The notes beneath the pieces were generated by a model. That model saw only the letters and a list, made by a program, of their open reading frames with translations. It ran no database searches and was not told the DNA's origin. Position numbers and translations under genes: made by a program. Of a stretch of DNA of 64,000 bases, positions 25,701-34,074 are shown in pieces (position 1 is the stretch's first letter; each line of letters begins with the position of its first letter). Source of the stretch: Curtobacterium flaccumfaciens (GTDB lineage Bacteria; Actinomycetota; Actinomycetes; Actinomycetales; Microbacteriaceae); NCBI RefSeq assembly GCF_013359815.1, contig NZ_JABMCF010000036.1:400781-464780 (forward strand), read 5' to 3'.

Positions 25701-25740
25701 GTACGGACGCCCCGCGGTGGCGCCTGATCGGAACAATTCC

Positions 25741-25765
25741 ACAAGACATCTTGTGCGTATAGGGT
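25741..25765 (+). promoter_or_regulatory. Operator ACAAGACATCTTGT and -10 box, leaderless
   Basis: The near-palindrome ACAAGA-CA-TCTTGT (25741-25754) abuts the -10 TATAGGGT (25758-25765). The ATG follows six bases after TAGGGT. Autoregulation by the winged-helix protein is likely. Confidence 0.6.
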
Positions 25766-25771
25766 CGCACC

Positions 25772-26344
25772 ATGACCCAAGGACGGATCGACGACCCCGC
25801 CCAGATGCGCGCCCTCGCTCACCCGACACGCCTGCGCATCCTCGGCCTGTTGCGTGCGAACGGCCCGCAAACCGCCGCGACGATCGGCGAGGTGATCGAC
25901 GAAGCGCCCGGCACGATCAGCTACCACTGCACCCGACTCGCCGCCGCGGGCTTCATCGAACCCGCTCCCGACGCGGGCACGGACCGACGTGAGCGCTGGT
26001 GGCGAGCCGCGCACGACGCCTCCGTGTGGGAGCTCGCCGATGCGCTCGACGACCCGGAGCGGTTGCTCGCCACCAACACCCTCGACCACGCGGTCGCCCG
26101 CGTGTACGCCGCGAACTACGAGGCGTTCGTCGACCTCGCGCCGACGTTCGGACGCGAGTGGGTGTCGGCGTCCTCGAGCTCGGACCGCGTGCTCCGCCTG
26201 ACGGCAGCCGAGCTCCAGGACATGGGCGAGGAACTCCGCGGCGTCGTGGACCGCTGGGCTGGTGTCGCTGCCGAGCACCACGCCGGCGACGGCTCCGAGC
26301 AGGTCTTCGTGCTGAACCAGGCATACCGATGGCCTCGCGGCTGA
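25772..26344 (+). CDS. ArsR-like winged-helix regulator
   Basis: A 190-residue regulator. The N-terminal winged helix (MRALAHPTRLRILGLL, EAPGTISYHCTRLAAAGFI) is of the ArsR-like type; the C-terminal 110 residues are helical and probably bind a ligand or dimerise. No metal-binding Cys cluster is seen. The transcript appears leaderless. The MFS gene starts inside its last 16 bases, so the two form an operon and the regulator probably controls the transporter. Confidence 0.85.
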   Translation: MTQGRIDDPAQMRALAHPTRLRILGLLRANGPQTAATIGEVIDEAPGTISYHCTRLAAAGFIEPAPDAGTDRRERWWRAAHDASVWELADALDDPERLLATNTLDHAVARVYAANYEAFVDLAPTFGREWVSASSSSDRVLRLTAAELQDMGEELRGVVDRWAGVAAEHHAGDGSEQVFVLNQAYRWPRG

Positions 26345-27579
26345 GCCCCCGGGCGCAACTGCGCGCACTGCTCGCGGTGCAGGTGGTGTCGCGCATCGGG
26401 AACGTCATCACCACCATCACCGTGCCGTTCGCCGTCCTCGCGCGTGGCGGCTCCGCCACCGACGTCGGCATCGCCGCGTTCATGGCGACGGTGCCGATCG
26501 TGCTCGGCGGCCCGTTCGGCGGTGCCATCGTGGAGCGGGTCGGCTTCGTCCGCTCGAGTGTCGCGTCCGACGTCGTCAGCGGGCTCACCCTGCTCGCGAT
26601 GCCGGTGCTCGCCTGGACCGTCGGTCTGCCGTTCTGGGCGCTCCTCGCGCTCGTGTTCGTCAGCGGGCTGTTCGACACCCCGGGTGAGTCCGCCCGACGG
26701 GTGCTCCTGCCGGGGCTCGCGACCGCGGCAGGCGTGCCGCTCGAACGTGCCGTCGGCCACTTCGAGGCGTCGTCACGGCTGTCGGTGCTGATCGGTGCGC
26801 CCCTCGGCGGGACCCTGGTCGCCGTCCTCGGTCCGATGCCGGGTCTCGCCTGCGTGGCGATCGCCTTCGGGGCAGCCGCGATGCTCATGGCGCTGACGGT
26901 CCGCGGTGCGGTGGCGCCGGTCGCGTCCGGCGAGCCCGTGGAGTCGCAGGGGTACTGGCGCGACATCGCCGACGGGTTCCGGTTCTGCGTCCGCGATCCC
27001 CTGTTCCGGCTCGTGGTCGCGCTGGTGCTCGTGACGAACCTGCTCGACGCCGCACGCTCGACCACGCTCCTGCCGCTCTACGCCGACCAGCAGCTCGGCG
27101 GCGCGCAGGCGCTCGGGCTCGTCACCGGTGTCTTCGGGGGTGCGGCGTTCCTCGGCTCCGTCGCCTTCGGGTACGTGGCGCACCGCGTGCCACGGCGGTT
27201 GGTCTTCGCCCTGTGCTTCGTGCTCGCCGGCGGGCCGTCACTGGTCGTTCCGGCCCTCGGGCTCGGCCTGCCGTGGATGCTCGCGTCCGCCGCGCTCTCC
27301 GGGCTGGCGGCCGGGTCGATCAACCCGATCCTCGGAGCCGTCGAGCTCGAGCGGATCCCGGAGCACATGCGCGCGCGGGTGTTCGGCCTGCTCGGTGCCG
27401 GCGCGTGGGCGGGCATCCCCGTCGGCGGCCTGCTCGCCGGGCTCGCTGCCGACGGTGTGGGGGTCGAGGCCACCTTCGCCGTCGTCGCGGTCGTGTACAC
27501 GGTCGTGACGCTCACGCCGCTGCTCGGCGGATCATGGCGGCTGATGGAACGCCGGTCGGTCACGGTGTCGGCGGCTTGA
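26329..27579 (+). CDS. MFS efflux transporter, 12 helices
   Basis: A 416-residue major facilitator of the enterobactin-exporter/drug-antiporter-like group, with about 12 hydrophobic segments and conserved loops (FDTPGESARRVLLPGL, ARSTTLLPLYADQQLG, NPILGAVELERIPEHMRARV). The ATG at 26329 overlaps the regulator gene in another frame. Substrate unknown; export of a toxic compound or siderophore-like molecule is the usual role. Confidence 0.85.
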   Translation: MASRLSPRAQLRALLAVQVVSRIGNVITTITVPFAVLARGGSATDVGIAAFMATVPIVLGGPFGGAIVERVGFVRSSVASDVVSGLTLLAMPVLAWTVGLPFWALLALVFVSGLFDTPGESARRVLLPGLATAAGVPLERAVGHFEASSRLSVLIGAPLGGTLVAVLGPMPGLACVAIAFGAAAMLMALTVRGAVAPVASGEPVESQGYWRDIADGFRFCVRDPLFRLVVALVLVTNLLDAARSTTLLPLYADQQLGGAQALGLVTGVFGGAAFLGSVAFGYVAHRVPRRLVFALCFVLAGGPSLVVPALGLGLPWMLASAALSGLAAGSINPILGAVELERIPEHMRARVFGLLGAGAWAGIPVGGLLAGLAADGVGVEATFAVVAVVYTVVTLTPLLGGSWRLMERRSVTVSAA

Positions 27580-27607
27580 CGTCCGGTGGTCCGCCCGAAC
27601 CGCCGCC

Positions 27608-27613
27608 TAGGCT
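27608..27613 (+). promoter_or_regulatory. -10 box TAGGCT, leaderless start
   Basis: TAGGCT, six bases, then GTG at 27620. GGAG directly before the GTG is too close for normal ribosome binding. Confidence 0.5.
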
Positions 27614-27619
27614 GCGGAG

Positions 27620-28018
27620 GTGACCAGGCACCGGACGGACACCCGACGAGCGATCGTCGTGACCGTTCTGGTCGTGGCTGCCGCGGCCGTCCTGTTCATC
27701 GGTCTGCGCGCCGCACTGCTGTTCGCGGGGGCGACGGAAGGCGACGTGCCGACGTCGTCGTCGATCCCCCTGCCTGCGGGAAGCAGGGTGGTCCACGAGG
27801 ACGAGGAGTGCGCATCCGGTGGATGCTGGTCGCTCGTGTCCGTGCAGCCGCCGTCGGGGATGAGCCCGACCGAATTGTCGACGACGTTGGGCACTGAACC
27901 GTTCGCGAGGCTGCCCGGGACCCTGTGGGACCCACGCGTCGTCAACCTGACGTCAGAAGTCCAGGGAGACCTCCTCGTGATCCAGGCGGACTACTGGTCC
28001 CGCGAGCCTTCTCCCTGA
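27620..28018 (+). CDS. Small membrane-anchored protein, 132 aa
   Basis: Unrecognised family. Residues 10-36 form one membrane segment (IVVTVLVVAAAAVLFIGL). The rest is expected outside the cell and contains two close Cys (EECASGGCW), likely a disulfide. It ends near the repeat element at 28041. Function unknown. Confidence 0.6.
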   Translation: MTRHRTDTRRAIVVTVLVVAAAAVLFIGLRAALLFAGATEGDVPTSSSIPLPAGSRVVHEDEECASGGCWSLVSVQPPSGMSPTELSTTLGTEPFARLPGTLWDPRVVNLTSEVQGDLLVIQADYWSREPSP

Positions 28019-28040
28019 CGCCCGGAAGACCACACGAGGC

Positions 28041-28112
28041 GGCCGTGCCTGGAGGGACGGTGCCAGCTGGCACCGCGCCTCCCGTCCGCCCTGTGGTCGC
28101 GTAGACGACGCG
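28041..28112. terminator. Palindromic element (GACGGGAGG family), terminator-like
   Basis: The core 18-bp palindrome is at 28058-28075, followed by GCGCCTCCCGTCCG and the conserved flank GTGGTCGCGT-A-GACGACGCG (28093-28112). 47 of 48 bases match the copy at 22507. It sits 22 bases after the stop of the small membrane protein gene. Confidence 0.65.
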
Positions 28113-28209
28113 TCAGGCTTCCCAGGGCCAGTAGGTCTGGCAGGTCTCGGGGCCGCCGTTCGTCGAGCCGCAGACCTCCACCGGCCCCCAGATGCTTGAC
28201 GACCAGGGT
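28113..28209 (-). other. Orphan C-terminal reading frame, possible gene remnant
   Basis: Minus strand, one frame ends ...CGSTNGGPETCQTYWPWEA then TGA at 28113. Its codons look protein-like, but it has no start: upstream it becomes a shadow of the 177-aa membrane gene. It could be a remnant of a secreted protein gene truncated when the neighbour arrived, or chance. Confidence 0.25.
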
Positions 28210-28743
28210 TCAGCCCCCGCTGCGCTCCCGACGACGCACCCGCAGCGTGCCGATCCCCTGCACGATGCAGACGACGCCGCTCGCGACGACGATCACCCCG
28301 GTCACGATCCGGCCGATGGAGACCCCGCCGAACAGCAGCGGGGCGACCGCGACACCGATGAAGATCGCGCCCATCACGATGACGACGACCGGGTTCTGGG
28401 CGACGAAGAACCGGCGACCGCCGTTCGCTTCGGCGATCGCCCGGTCCCGAGCACGCGGGACGGCGTCCGGCGACCGACCAGCGCGGCGATCTGCACGCCG
28501 TCGCCGGCTGCGCAGGACCAACCACACCGCCGCGCCGATGACCACGGCCGCTCCGATCGCGATCCACTCGACGAGCTGGAAGAACCCGAAGACGAGCACC
28601 AGGACGAACCCGACCACGACGCCCGCGAACATGTCCGTGGTCATCCGGTCGGTCCGGCCGTCGGCACTCGTGACGTAACCGGGGCGACGTTCGTACGGAT
28701 CGTGCTCGTCCACGGCCGGTCCGTCGGCCCGTTCGGTTCCCAT
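28210..28743 (-). CDS. Membrane protein, 177 aa, four helices
   Basis: Unrecognised family. After a polar N-terminus (residues 1-35) come two membrane helices (MFAGVVVGFVLVLVFGFF, then IAIGAAVVIGAAVWLVL), a basic Arg-rich loop and two more helices (VVVIVMGAIFIGVAVAPLLF and IVTGVIVVASGVVCIVQGIG). The start is ATG 28743, with TACGTT six bases upstream (leaderless). The C-terminus is basic. Function unknown. Confidence 0.7.
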   Translation of the reverse strand: MGTERADGPAVDEHDPYERRPGYVTSADGRTDRMTTDMFAGVVVGFVLVLVFGFFQLVEWIAIGAAVVIGAAVWLVLRSRRRRADRRAGRSPDAVPRARDRAIAEANGGRRFFVAQNPVVVIVMGAIFIGVAVAPLLFGGVSIGRIVTGVIVVASGVVCIVQGIGTLRVRRRERSGG

Positions 28744-28749
28744 GCTCCG

Positions 28750-28755
28750 AACGTA
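28750..28755 (-). promoter_or_regulatory. -10 box TACGTT, leaderless start
   Basis: Minus-strand TACGTT, six bases, ATG at 28743. Confidence 0.5.
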
Positions 28756-28781
28756 CCGACGGCGCTGGGGACCCGTCCGGG

Positions 28782-31289
28782 TCAGCCGACCCGTTCCGCC
28801 GGCTGCTCGGCCCGGACCCCGTGTGCCGGACGCCGCTCCCGCACGATCGCCACCGCCTGGCGCAGCGACAACCCGGGCAGGTAGGTACGGACGATCGCGA
28901 CGCCGATCGTGGGCAGCGCTACCGGGTCCGGGTACGCCATCACCAGGGGGTGCAGGTCGGGCCCGAACTTCGCCTTGAAGCGCAGCAGGGAACGGAACCC
29001 GTAGACGGGCTCGAGCGCACCGCCGACGACGTCGAGGACCGATTCGACGCCACCACGGCCCGCACCCTGCGGTTCGGCCGACGACGCGAGCGGTGCGGCG
29101 GACAGGCTGAGCCGCTCGGCACCGTCGGTGCGCATCCGGTCGACCGCACTCGCGACCAGGAACTCCATCACACCGTTCGGGGCGTCCGGCGCGCGGCGCA
29201 TCACGTCGAGCGTCCACCCGACCACCTGCCCGGCGCGGTACGTGGGCAACCAGCTGGTGACCGCGAGCACCGTGCCGTCCTCGCCCAGGGCCACGAGCGT
29301 CCGGACGGCGGGGTCGCGCATCTCGTCGATCCCGCCCAGGGTGAACCCCATCTCGGGCAGTTCGCGCTCGGCGACCCACTCCTCCGAGATCGCCTCGATC
29401 TGGCGCGTGACCGAGCCGGGCAGCGAGGCCCAGTCCGACCAGAGCGCGGTGGTGCCGGAGCGGGCCGCCTTGTTGACGGCCGTGCGGACGTCCTGCTTGC
29501 GCTTGCCCGTGGTCGTCCAGGTCCGCGGGTCGAGGTCGGCGTCCTCGGCCACGGGGAGCGTCGTCCAACCGAGCCGGGCGAGCGCGGCGCCGAGGGTGGC
29601 ATCGATGCCGTAGAAGACGGGCGTCCAGCCGTGGTCGTCCGCGGCTCGTGCGAAGCCCTCGAGTGCCGCCAGCCGCGCGTCCTCGTGTCCGAAGGGTCCG
29701 CCGGTCGTCACGGCGACGCTGCCGGTGCGGTGGTATGCGACACCGGCGCGGCCGTCCTCGGTGAACCAGTACTCGTTGCCGGGCCAGGTGGTCATCCACC
29801 CGAAGGTGTCACCACCGCCCGCGACCAGGAGCGCCCGAGCGGCCACCCGGGCGGCGTCCTGCCCGTCGAGGTCGCTGTCCGAGCGTCCGGCGCCGGTCGG
29901 CCTGACCGCGGCGATCGCCACGGCGAGCCACAGCAGCGGACCGGAGACGCCCACGACGAACCGCAGCGCCGGCTCGGCCTGCGCCAGGTGTGTCGGCAGC
30001 GTCACGGGCGCGATCGGGCCGAGCACGGCGAGCGCCAGGTGGAGGGGCTCGCGCACGCTGTCGCCCGAAGCCACGGCGACACCGACGACGACGACCGCGA
30101 GCACCACGGCCGAGCCGGCGACCGTCAGGACGAAGGTCCGCAGACGTCGCCGGTCGGTCCGGACCGGGAAGTCCGCGCGGCGCAGGACGAGCACCAGGGC
30201 GGTCGCGATCGGCACCAGCACCGACGCGGCGATCGAGAGCGAGACCGCGAGGTGGTCCGACGCCAGGCGCTGCACGACGGCGTGGTGGCGTTCGGGCAGC
30301 ACCCCGTACGAGACGGCGGTCGCGACGCCGGAGACCAGGTCGACGGTCGCGACGAGCCACAGTGCGAACCGGCTCCCACGCCGCAGACCCACGGCGCCGA
30401 CCGCCAGGACCACGAGCGGCATCACGGCCAGCAGCGAGTGGAACAGGCCGTGCGGGTGCACCTCGGCGAGCGCCCGGACGCAGCTGGCGGTCACCCCGGT
30501 CACCGAGCAGTGCGGCATCCGTCCGGTCGGCCCGGTGTCGAGCACCACGGCGAGCGGGGCGAGCAGCCCGAACTGGGCACCGGTGACGAGCGCGAGGACG
30601 GGCCCGACGGCCGACACGGTCACCGCGGCCACGAGCAGCACCCGGGTCTCGCGTGAGGAGCTCCGGGTCCAGCCGCTCCGTACCGGTGACCGTCGCAGCA
30701 CGCGGCCGAGCACCAGGCCGACGAGCAGAGCGAGTGCCGCGTGCAGGTCGGACGCGTGTCCGGCGTAGAGCAGCAGCGCCGCGACGACGGCGATCGACAC
30801 CACCCGGATCCGGCGTCGCCACAGCGCGCCGGCGAACGCGCTCGCGGTGACGATGGTCCCGACGATCCAGGTCCAGGGGCCGACGTGTCCCAGGTGTACG
30901 AGGAAGCCACGGTTCGCCGGGGCGCCGTCGAACAGCTGCAGCAGGGCGCCGAGCCCGGTCCCCACCACGGTCGTGACGACCATCGCGAGCAGGGTGCGCC
31001 GCCAGCCGAGCAGCCGTTCGGACGCCGCGGTGCAGACCACGACCGCGACGAAGGTGACGAGGAACCCGACGACGCTGCTCGTCACCGCGACCACGCCGAG
31101 CGGGCCCATCGTCCCGCCGAGCGTGTCGGGCGTTCGACCGTCCTTCGTGCCGAGGCATCGGAGCACCACGGCGGCGATGCCGGCGACGATCGTCAGGGCC
31201 GAGACGACGCTCGTCAGCGGGTACCGACGGGCTGCCGGCACGAGCCGTCTCGGATGCGCCCACGCGAGGGCCGCGACCACCGCGCTCAC
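28782..31289 (-). CDS. Aminoacyl-phosphatidylglycerol synthase (MprF-like, DUF2156)
   Basis: An 835-residue protein with two parts. Residues 1 to about 510 hold many membrane helices, as in MprF flippase regions. Residues from about 520 are the cytoplasmic DUF2156 aminoacyl-transferase domain (GWMTTWPGNEYWFTEDG, VSLSLSAAPLASS-type GNAT core, FRSLLRFKAKFGPDLHP near the end). Such enzymes move Lys or Ala from tRNA to phosphatidylglycerol, lowering surface negative charge and giving resistance to cationic peptides. The GTG at 31289 overlaps the esterase stop by four bases. The amino acid cannot be read from sequence. Confidence 0.87.
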   Translation of the reverse strand: MSAVVAALAWAHPRRLVPAARRYPLTSVVSALTIVAGIAAVVLRCLGTKDGRTPDTLGGTMGPLGVVAVTSSVVGFLVTFVAVVVCTAASERLLGWRRTLLAMVVTTVVGTGLGALLQLFDGAPANRGFLVHLGHVGPWTWIVGTIVTASAFAGALWRRRIRVVSIAVVAALLLYAGHASDLHAALALLVGLVLGRVLRRSPVRSGWTRSSSRETRVLLVAAVTVSAVGPVLALVTGAQFGLLAPLAVVLDTGPTGRMPHCSVTGVTASCVRALAEVHPHGLFHSLLAVMPLVVLAVGAVGLRRGSRFALWLVATVDLVSGVATAVSYGVLPERHHAVVQRLASDHLAVSLSIAASVLVPIATALVLVLRRADFPVRTDRRRLRTFVLTVAGSAVVLAVVVVGVAVASGDSVREPLHLALAVLGPIAPVTLPTHLAQAEPALRFVVGVSGPLLWLAVAIAAVRPTGAGRSDSDLDGQDAARVAARALLVAGGGDTFGWMTTWPGNEYWFTEDGRAGVAYHRTGSVAVTTGGPFGHEDARLAALEGFARAADDHGWTPVFYGIDATLGAALARLGWTTLPVAEDADLDPRTWTTTGKRKQDVRTAVNKAARSGTTALWSDWASLPGSVTRQIEAISEEWVAERELPEMGFTLGGIDEMRDPAVRTLVALGEDGTVLAVTSWLPTYRAGQVVGWTLDVMRRAPDAPNGVMEFLVASAVDRMRTDGAERLSLSAAPLASSAEPQGAGRGGVESVLDVVGGALEPVYGFRSLLRFKAKFGPDLHPLVMAYPDPVALPTIGVAIVRTYLPGLSLRQAVAIVRERRPAHGVRAEQPAERVG

Positions 31290-32617
31290 CGCAGGCCCAG
31301 GTGCGCGATGACGCCGGGCATCCCGACGCGCAGGGCGTAGCGGACGGTGTTCCAGTCATGGGCGGAGCCCTCGGACACGAACAGCCGGGTCTGCATGCCG
31401 GCGGCCTCCGCAGCCGTGCGGAGCGCGGTGGTCGAGGCGACGTAGGGCTCGTCCTCACTGCCGTAGGCGAAGACGGTCAGGTGCCCGGGGTACGGCCCGT
31501 GCGCCCGCATGATCGCCCGTGGTGCCGCCGCGGCGTACCGAGAGGCCGAGCCGCCGAACCCGTACCGGATGCTGTGCTGGACGGAGCCGTTCAGGGGTGC
31601 CAGCTCGCTCGAGATCGCGAAGGTCGTGCCGAACACGTCCGGGTGCGCGGTGGAGAACTGCATGGCGCAGGTGGCTCCCTGCGAGAACCCGACGATGCCC
31701 CAGGCCGAGGGCGCTGCCCCGACGCGCAGGTGCTGCCGGATCCAGTTCGTGGTGTCGGTCATGATGTACGTCGCGGAGCGGCCGAGGGACGAGTCGACGC
31801 ACATCGGGTTCCGGTCCGGTGCCCCGAGTTGGTCCGGCGCGACGACGATCGGGGCGAGTCCGTGGTGGGCCTCGGCGAACGCGTCCATCACCGCGCCGAG
31901 CCGACCGGCCTGGAACATGTCGCTCGGCTGCCCGGGTTGCCCGGCCAGGCTGATCACGACCGGCAGGGTCGGTGGTCGCTCGGTCAGGGCGGCCGGCGGC
32001 AGGTACACCACCGCCGGCCGTGCGTGGAAGTGGGAGACGGTCGACGGGATGGTGACCGAGAGCACCTTCCCGCGTCGCGGCATGTCGGCGGGCGCCCGCC
32101 AGGTGGCCGGGTCGACCACCGGACTGGAGGCTCGCCCCACCCCCGTCTCGTGTCCCAGCGGACCCGACGGGTACGGATCGGTCGTGACGGCCTGCTCGAT
32201 CGTGCGGTACGCCCCGAAGTCGACGTTGACGCCGAGGACGGCGGCCAGGGCCACCGCCACCGCCGCGAGCACGCCGAGCACGCGGCGGAGCCAGCCGCCC
32301 TGGACGACCGTCACGACGAGGAGCCCGACACCGCCGAACGCAAGGGCCACCCACATCCGGGTGATCGGGGTGAACGACACCCCGTACAGGTCCTGCACGT
32401 CCCCGAACCACCACACCGCGACCAGGCCGATCACGGCGCCGACAGCCACGGCGCCGAGCCGCCAGAGCAGGCCCCGGACCGGATGGCGGGAGCGATGGCC
32501 GAACGCCGGCAGGAGCGCGGCGACGGTGAGGAGCCCCGCGGCGACGTCCACCGGGACGAGCACGGACGGTGCGACGACGGCGACGTGGAACAGGGGACGG
32601 AGCAGATCGTGGAACAT
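31286..32617 (-). CDS. Membrane-anchored esterase (PF00756-like) paired with the aaPG synthase
   Basis: A 443-residue protein. Residues 1-130 carry four membrane helices; the remainder is an extracytoplasmic esterase-D/mycolyltransferase-like alpha/beta hydrolase with nucleophile GFSQGA (Ser312) and a C-terminal SEGSAHDWNTVR containing the likely His. GGGAGG is four to five bases before the ATG at 32617. The same operon arrangement of aminoacyl-PG synthase and esterase is known in actinobacteria such as Corynebacterium, where the esterase trims aminoacylated lipids. That role here is inference. Confidence 0.83.
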   Translation of the reverse strand: MFHDLLRPLFHVAVVAPSVLVPVDVAAGLLTVAALLPAFGHRSRHPVRGLLWRLGAVAVGAVIGLVAVWWFGDVQDLYGVSFTPITRMWVALAFGGVGLLVVTVVQGGWLRRVLGVLAAVAVALAAVLGVNVDFGAYRTIEQAVTTDPYPSGPLGHETGVGRASSPVVDPATWRAPADMPRRGKVLSVTIPSTVSHFHARPAVVYLPPAALTERPPTLPVVISLAGQPGQPSDMFQAGRLGAVMDAFAEAHHGLAPIVVAPDQLGAPDRNPMCVDSSLGRSATYIMTDTTNWIRQHLRVGAAPSAWGIVGFSQGATCAMQFSTAHPDVFGTTFAISSELAPLNGSVQHSIRYGFGGSASRYAAAAPRAIMRAHGPYPGHLTVFAYGSEDEPYVASTTALRTAAEAAGMQTRLFVSEGSAHDWNTVRYALRVGMPGVIAHLGLR

Positions 32618-32788
32618 GGGGCCTCCCGGCGGACGGTGCAATCGTGGCGGCGGCCCGCTGCGAACGGGGCACCGAGGCGCTTCCGGTTCGCACAGTTCCC
32701 ACCTGTGCGGCTCCCAGAAGGCACTCGACCGACACCCAGCGAAGCGTCCGGTGCGACGCTGCCGCCAGACCGCTCGGTGGTGCGCACC

Positions 32789-32794
32789 TAGGGT
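32789..32794 (+). promoter_or_regulatory. -10 box TAGGGT, leaderless start of Nudix gene
   Basis: TAGGGT, six bases, GTG at 32801. The divergent region 32618-32800 also holds the inverted repeat GCACAG/CTGTGC (32690-32708). Confidence 0.55.
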
Positions 32795-32800
32795 GAACGG

Positions 32801-33493
32801 GTGACGCACGACGGATCGGTACGGGCTGCCCTCGCGGCGGTCGCAGCGGACGGCTGGGGTGACGGTGGGCCGCTCGTCGAACCCGGCGGCACGGCTGCAC
32901 CACGTCGGGCCGCGGTCCTGATGCTGTTCGGCGCGCTCGACCACACGCCGAGCGACCGACCGGCGGCAGCGCCCGGTGTCCCGCGGGACCTCGACGTCCT
33001 GCTCCTCGCCCGGGCCACGACCCTGCGCGCGCACGCCGGCGAGGTCGCGTTCCCCGGTGGACGCATCGACCCCGGTGACGCGGACGCCGTCGCCGCCGCA
33101 CTCCGCGAGGCACAGGAGGAGACGGGGCTCGACCCCGCCGGCGTCGAGGTGCTCGGCACCCTGCCAGCCGTGCCCCTGGCGTTCTCGAACCACCTGGTCC
33201 GGCCCGTCATCGGCTGGTGGCGCGACCCCTCACCGATCCGCGTCGTCGACGAGCACGAGTCGGCGGCGGTGTTCCGGGTCCCCGTGGCCGACCTGCTCGA
33301 CACGGCGAACCGCGGCGTGACCGTGATCCGCCGCAGCGGTCAGGAGTGGCGCGGACCGGCGTTCACGATCGAGGCCGACGGGGACGAGCACCTGGTGTGG
33401 GGCTTCACCGCGATGCTGCTGGATGCGCTGTTCGACCGACTCGGCTGGACGGAACCGTGGGACCGCAAGCGGGAGATCCCACTGCCGAGCTGA
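32801..33493 (+). CDS. Nudix hydrolase, CoA pyrophosphatase-like
   Basis: A 230-residue Nudix protein. The box runs from GGRIDPGD (residues 86-93) to REAQEETGLD (about 102-111). The upstream LRAHAGEVAFPGG segment is the UPF0035/CoA-pyrophosphatase signature, so CoA or a related nucleotide diphosphate is the probable substrate. An insert rich in Pro/Ala lies at residues 50-62. Leaderless GTG start. Confidence 0.85.
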   Translation: MTHDGSVRAALAAVAADGWGDGGPLVEPGGTAAPRRAAVLMLFGALDHTPSDRPAAAPGVPRDLDVLLLARATTLRAHAGEVAFPGGRIDPGDADAVAAALREAQEETGLDPAGVEVLGTLPAVPLAFSNHLVRPVIGWWRDPSPIRVVDEHESAAVFRVPVADLLDTANRGVTVIRRSGQEWRGPAFTIEADGDEHLVWGFTAMLLDALFDRLGWTEPWDRKREIPLPS

Positions 33494-33508
33494 CGCGCCG
33501 GGTTCGCG

Positions 33509-34030
33509 TCAGCGCCTGTTCGCCCGGCGACGGAGCTCCTCGCGCACGACCTCGGCCTTCGCGAGCGCGCGGGGCGTCGTGATCACCGAGAACAGCAGGA
33601 ACGCGACGAAGATTGCCACCCCGAACCACCACCAGGGGGTCGAGGTCAGTGCGAGACAGAGCGCGAGCACGATCATCACCCCGAAGACGACCGGCCCGGA
33701 CCACAGGCTCTGCCGTAACTGTCGGTGGTGCTCCTCGACCGTGGCAGACCACCTGCCGAGATCGGCATCCTCGGGCACCTCGCCGCGCTTCAGACCGCGC
33801 CGCATGTCCGTCAACTGCGTCGCGCCGCCGGCTCGCCGACGAGCGCGGCTGATCCAGACGCCGAAGAACGCCGTCATCACACCGGCGTAGAAGACCGTGG
33901 CGACCACTCGCCCGAGCAAGGACATGTCTCGAGGGGAGACGAGCAGCCCGATCACGAACCACGTCCCGCCCGCGAACAGGAAGAGCACCGGCAACAACAC
34001 GGGCATCGGGAGGGCTCGGAGACGGTGCAC
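33509..34030 (-). CDS. Membrane protein, 173 aa
   Basis: Unrecognised family. Four hydrophobic helices in two pairs (VLLPVLFLFAGGTWFVIGLL, VVATVFYAGVMTAFFGVWI, FGVMIVLALCLAL and WWWFGVAIFVAFLLFSVI) flank a charged middle loop, with a basic C-terminus. The GTG at 34030 lies six bases after CAGAAT, a probable -10; ATG at 34006 is an alternative. Convergent with the Nudix gene, 15 bases apart. Confidence 0.7.
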   Translation of the reverse strand: MHRLRALPMPVLLPVLFLFAGGTWFVIGLLVSPRDMSLLGRVVATVFYAGVMTAFFGVWISRARRRAGGATQLTDMRRGLKRGEVPEDADLGRWSATVEEHHRQLRQSLWSGPVVFGVMIVLALCLALTSTPWWWFGVAIFVAFLLFSVITTPRALAKAEVVREELRRRANRR

Positions 34031-34074
34031 GACGAGATTCTGTCAGATTGGCGAGCACCCGGTGCGCCGTACCG

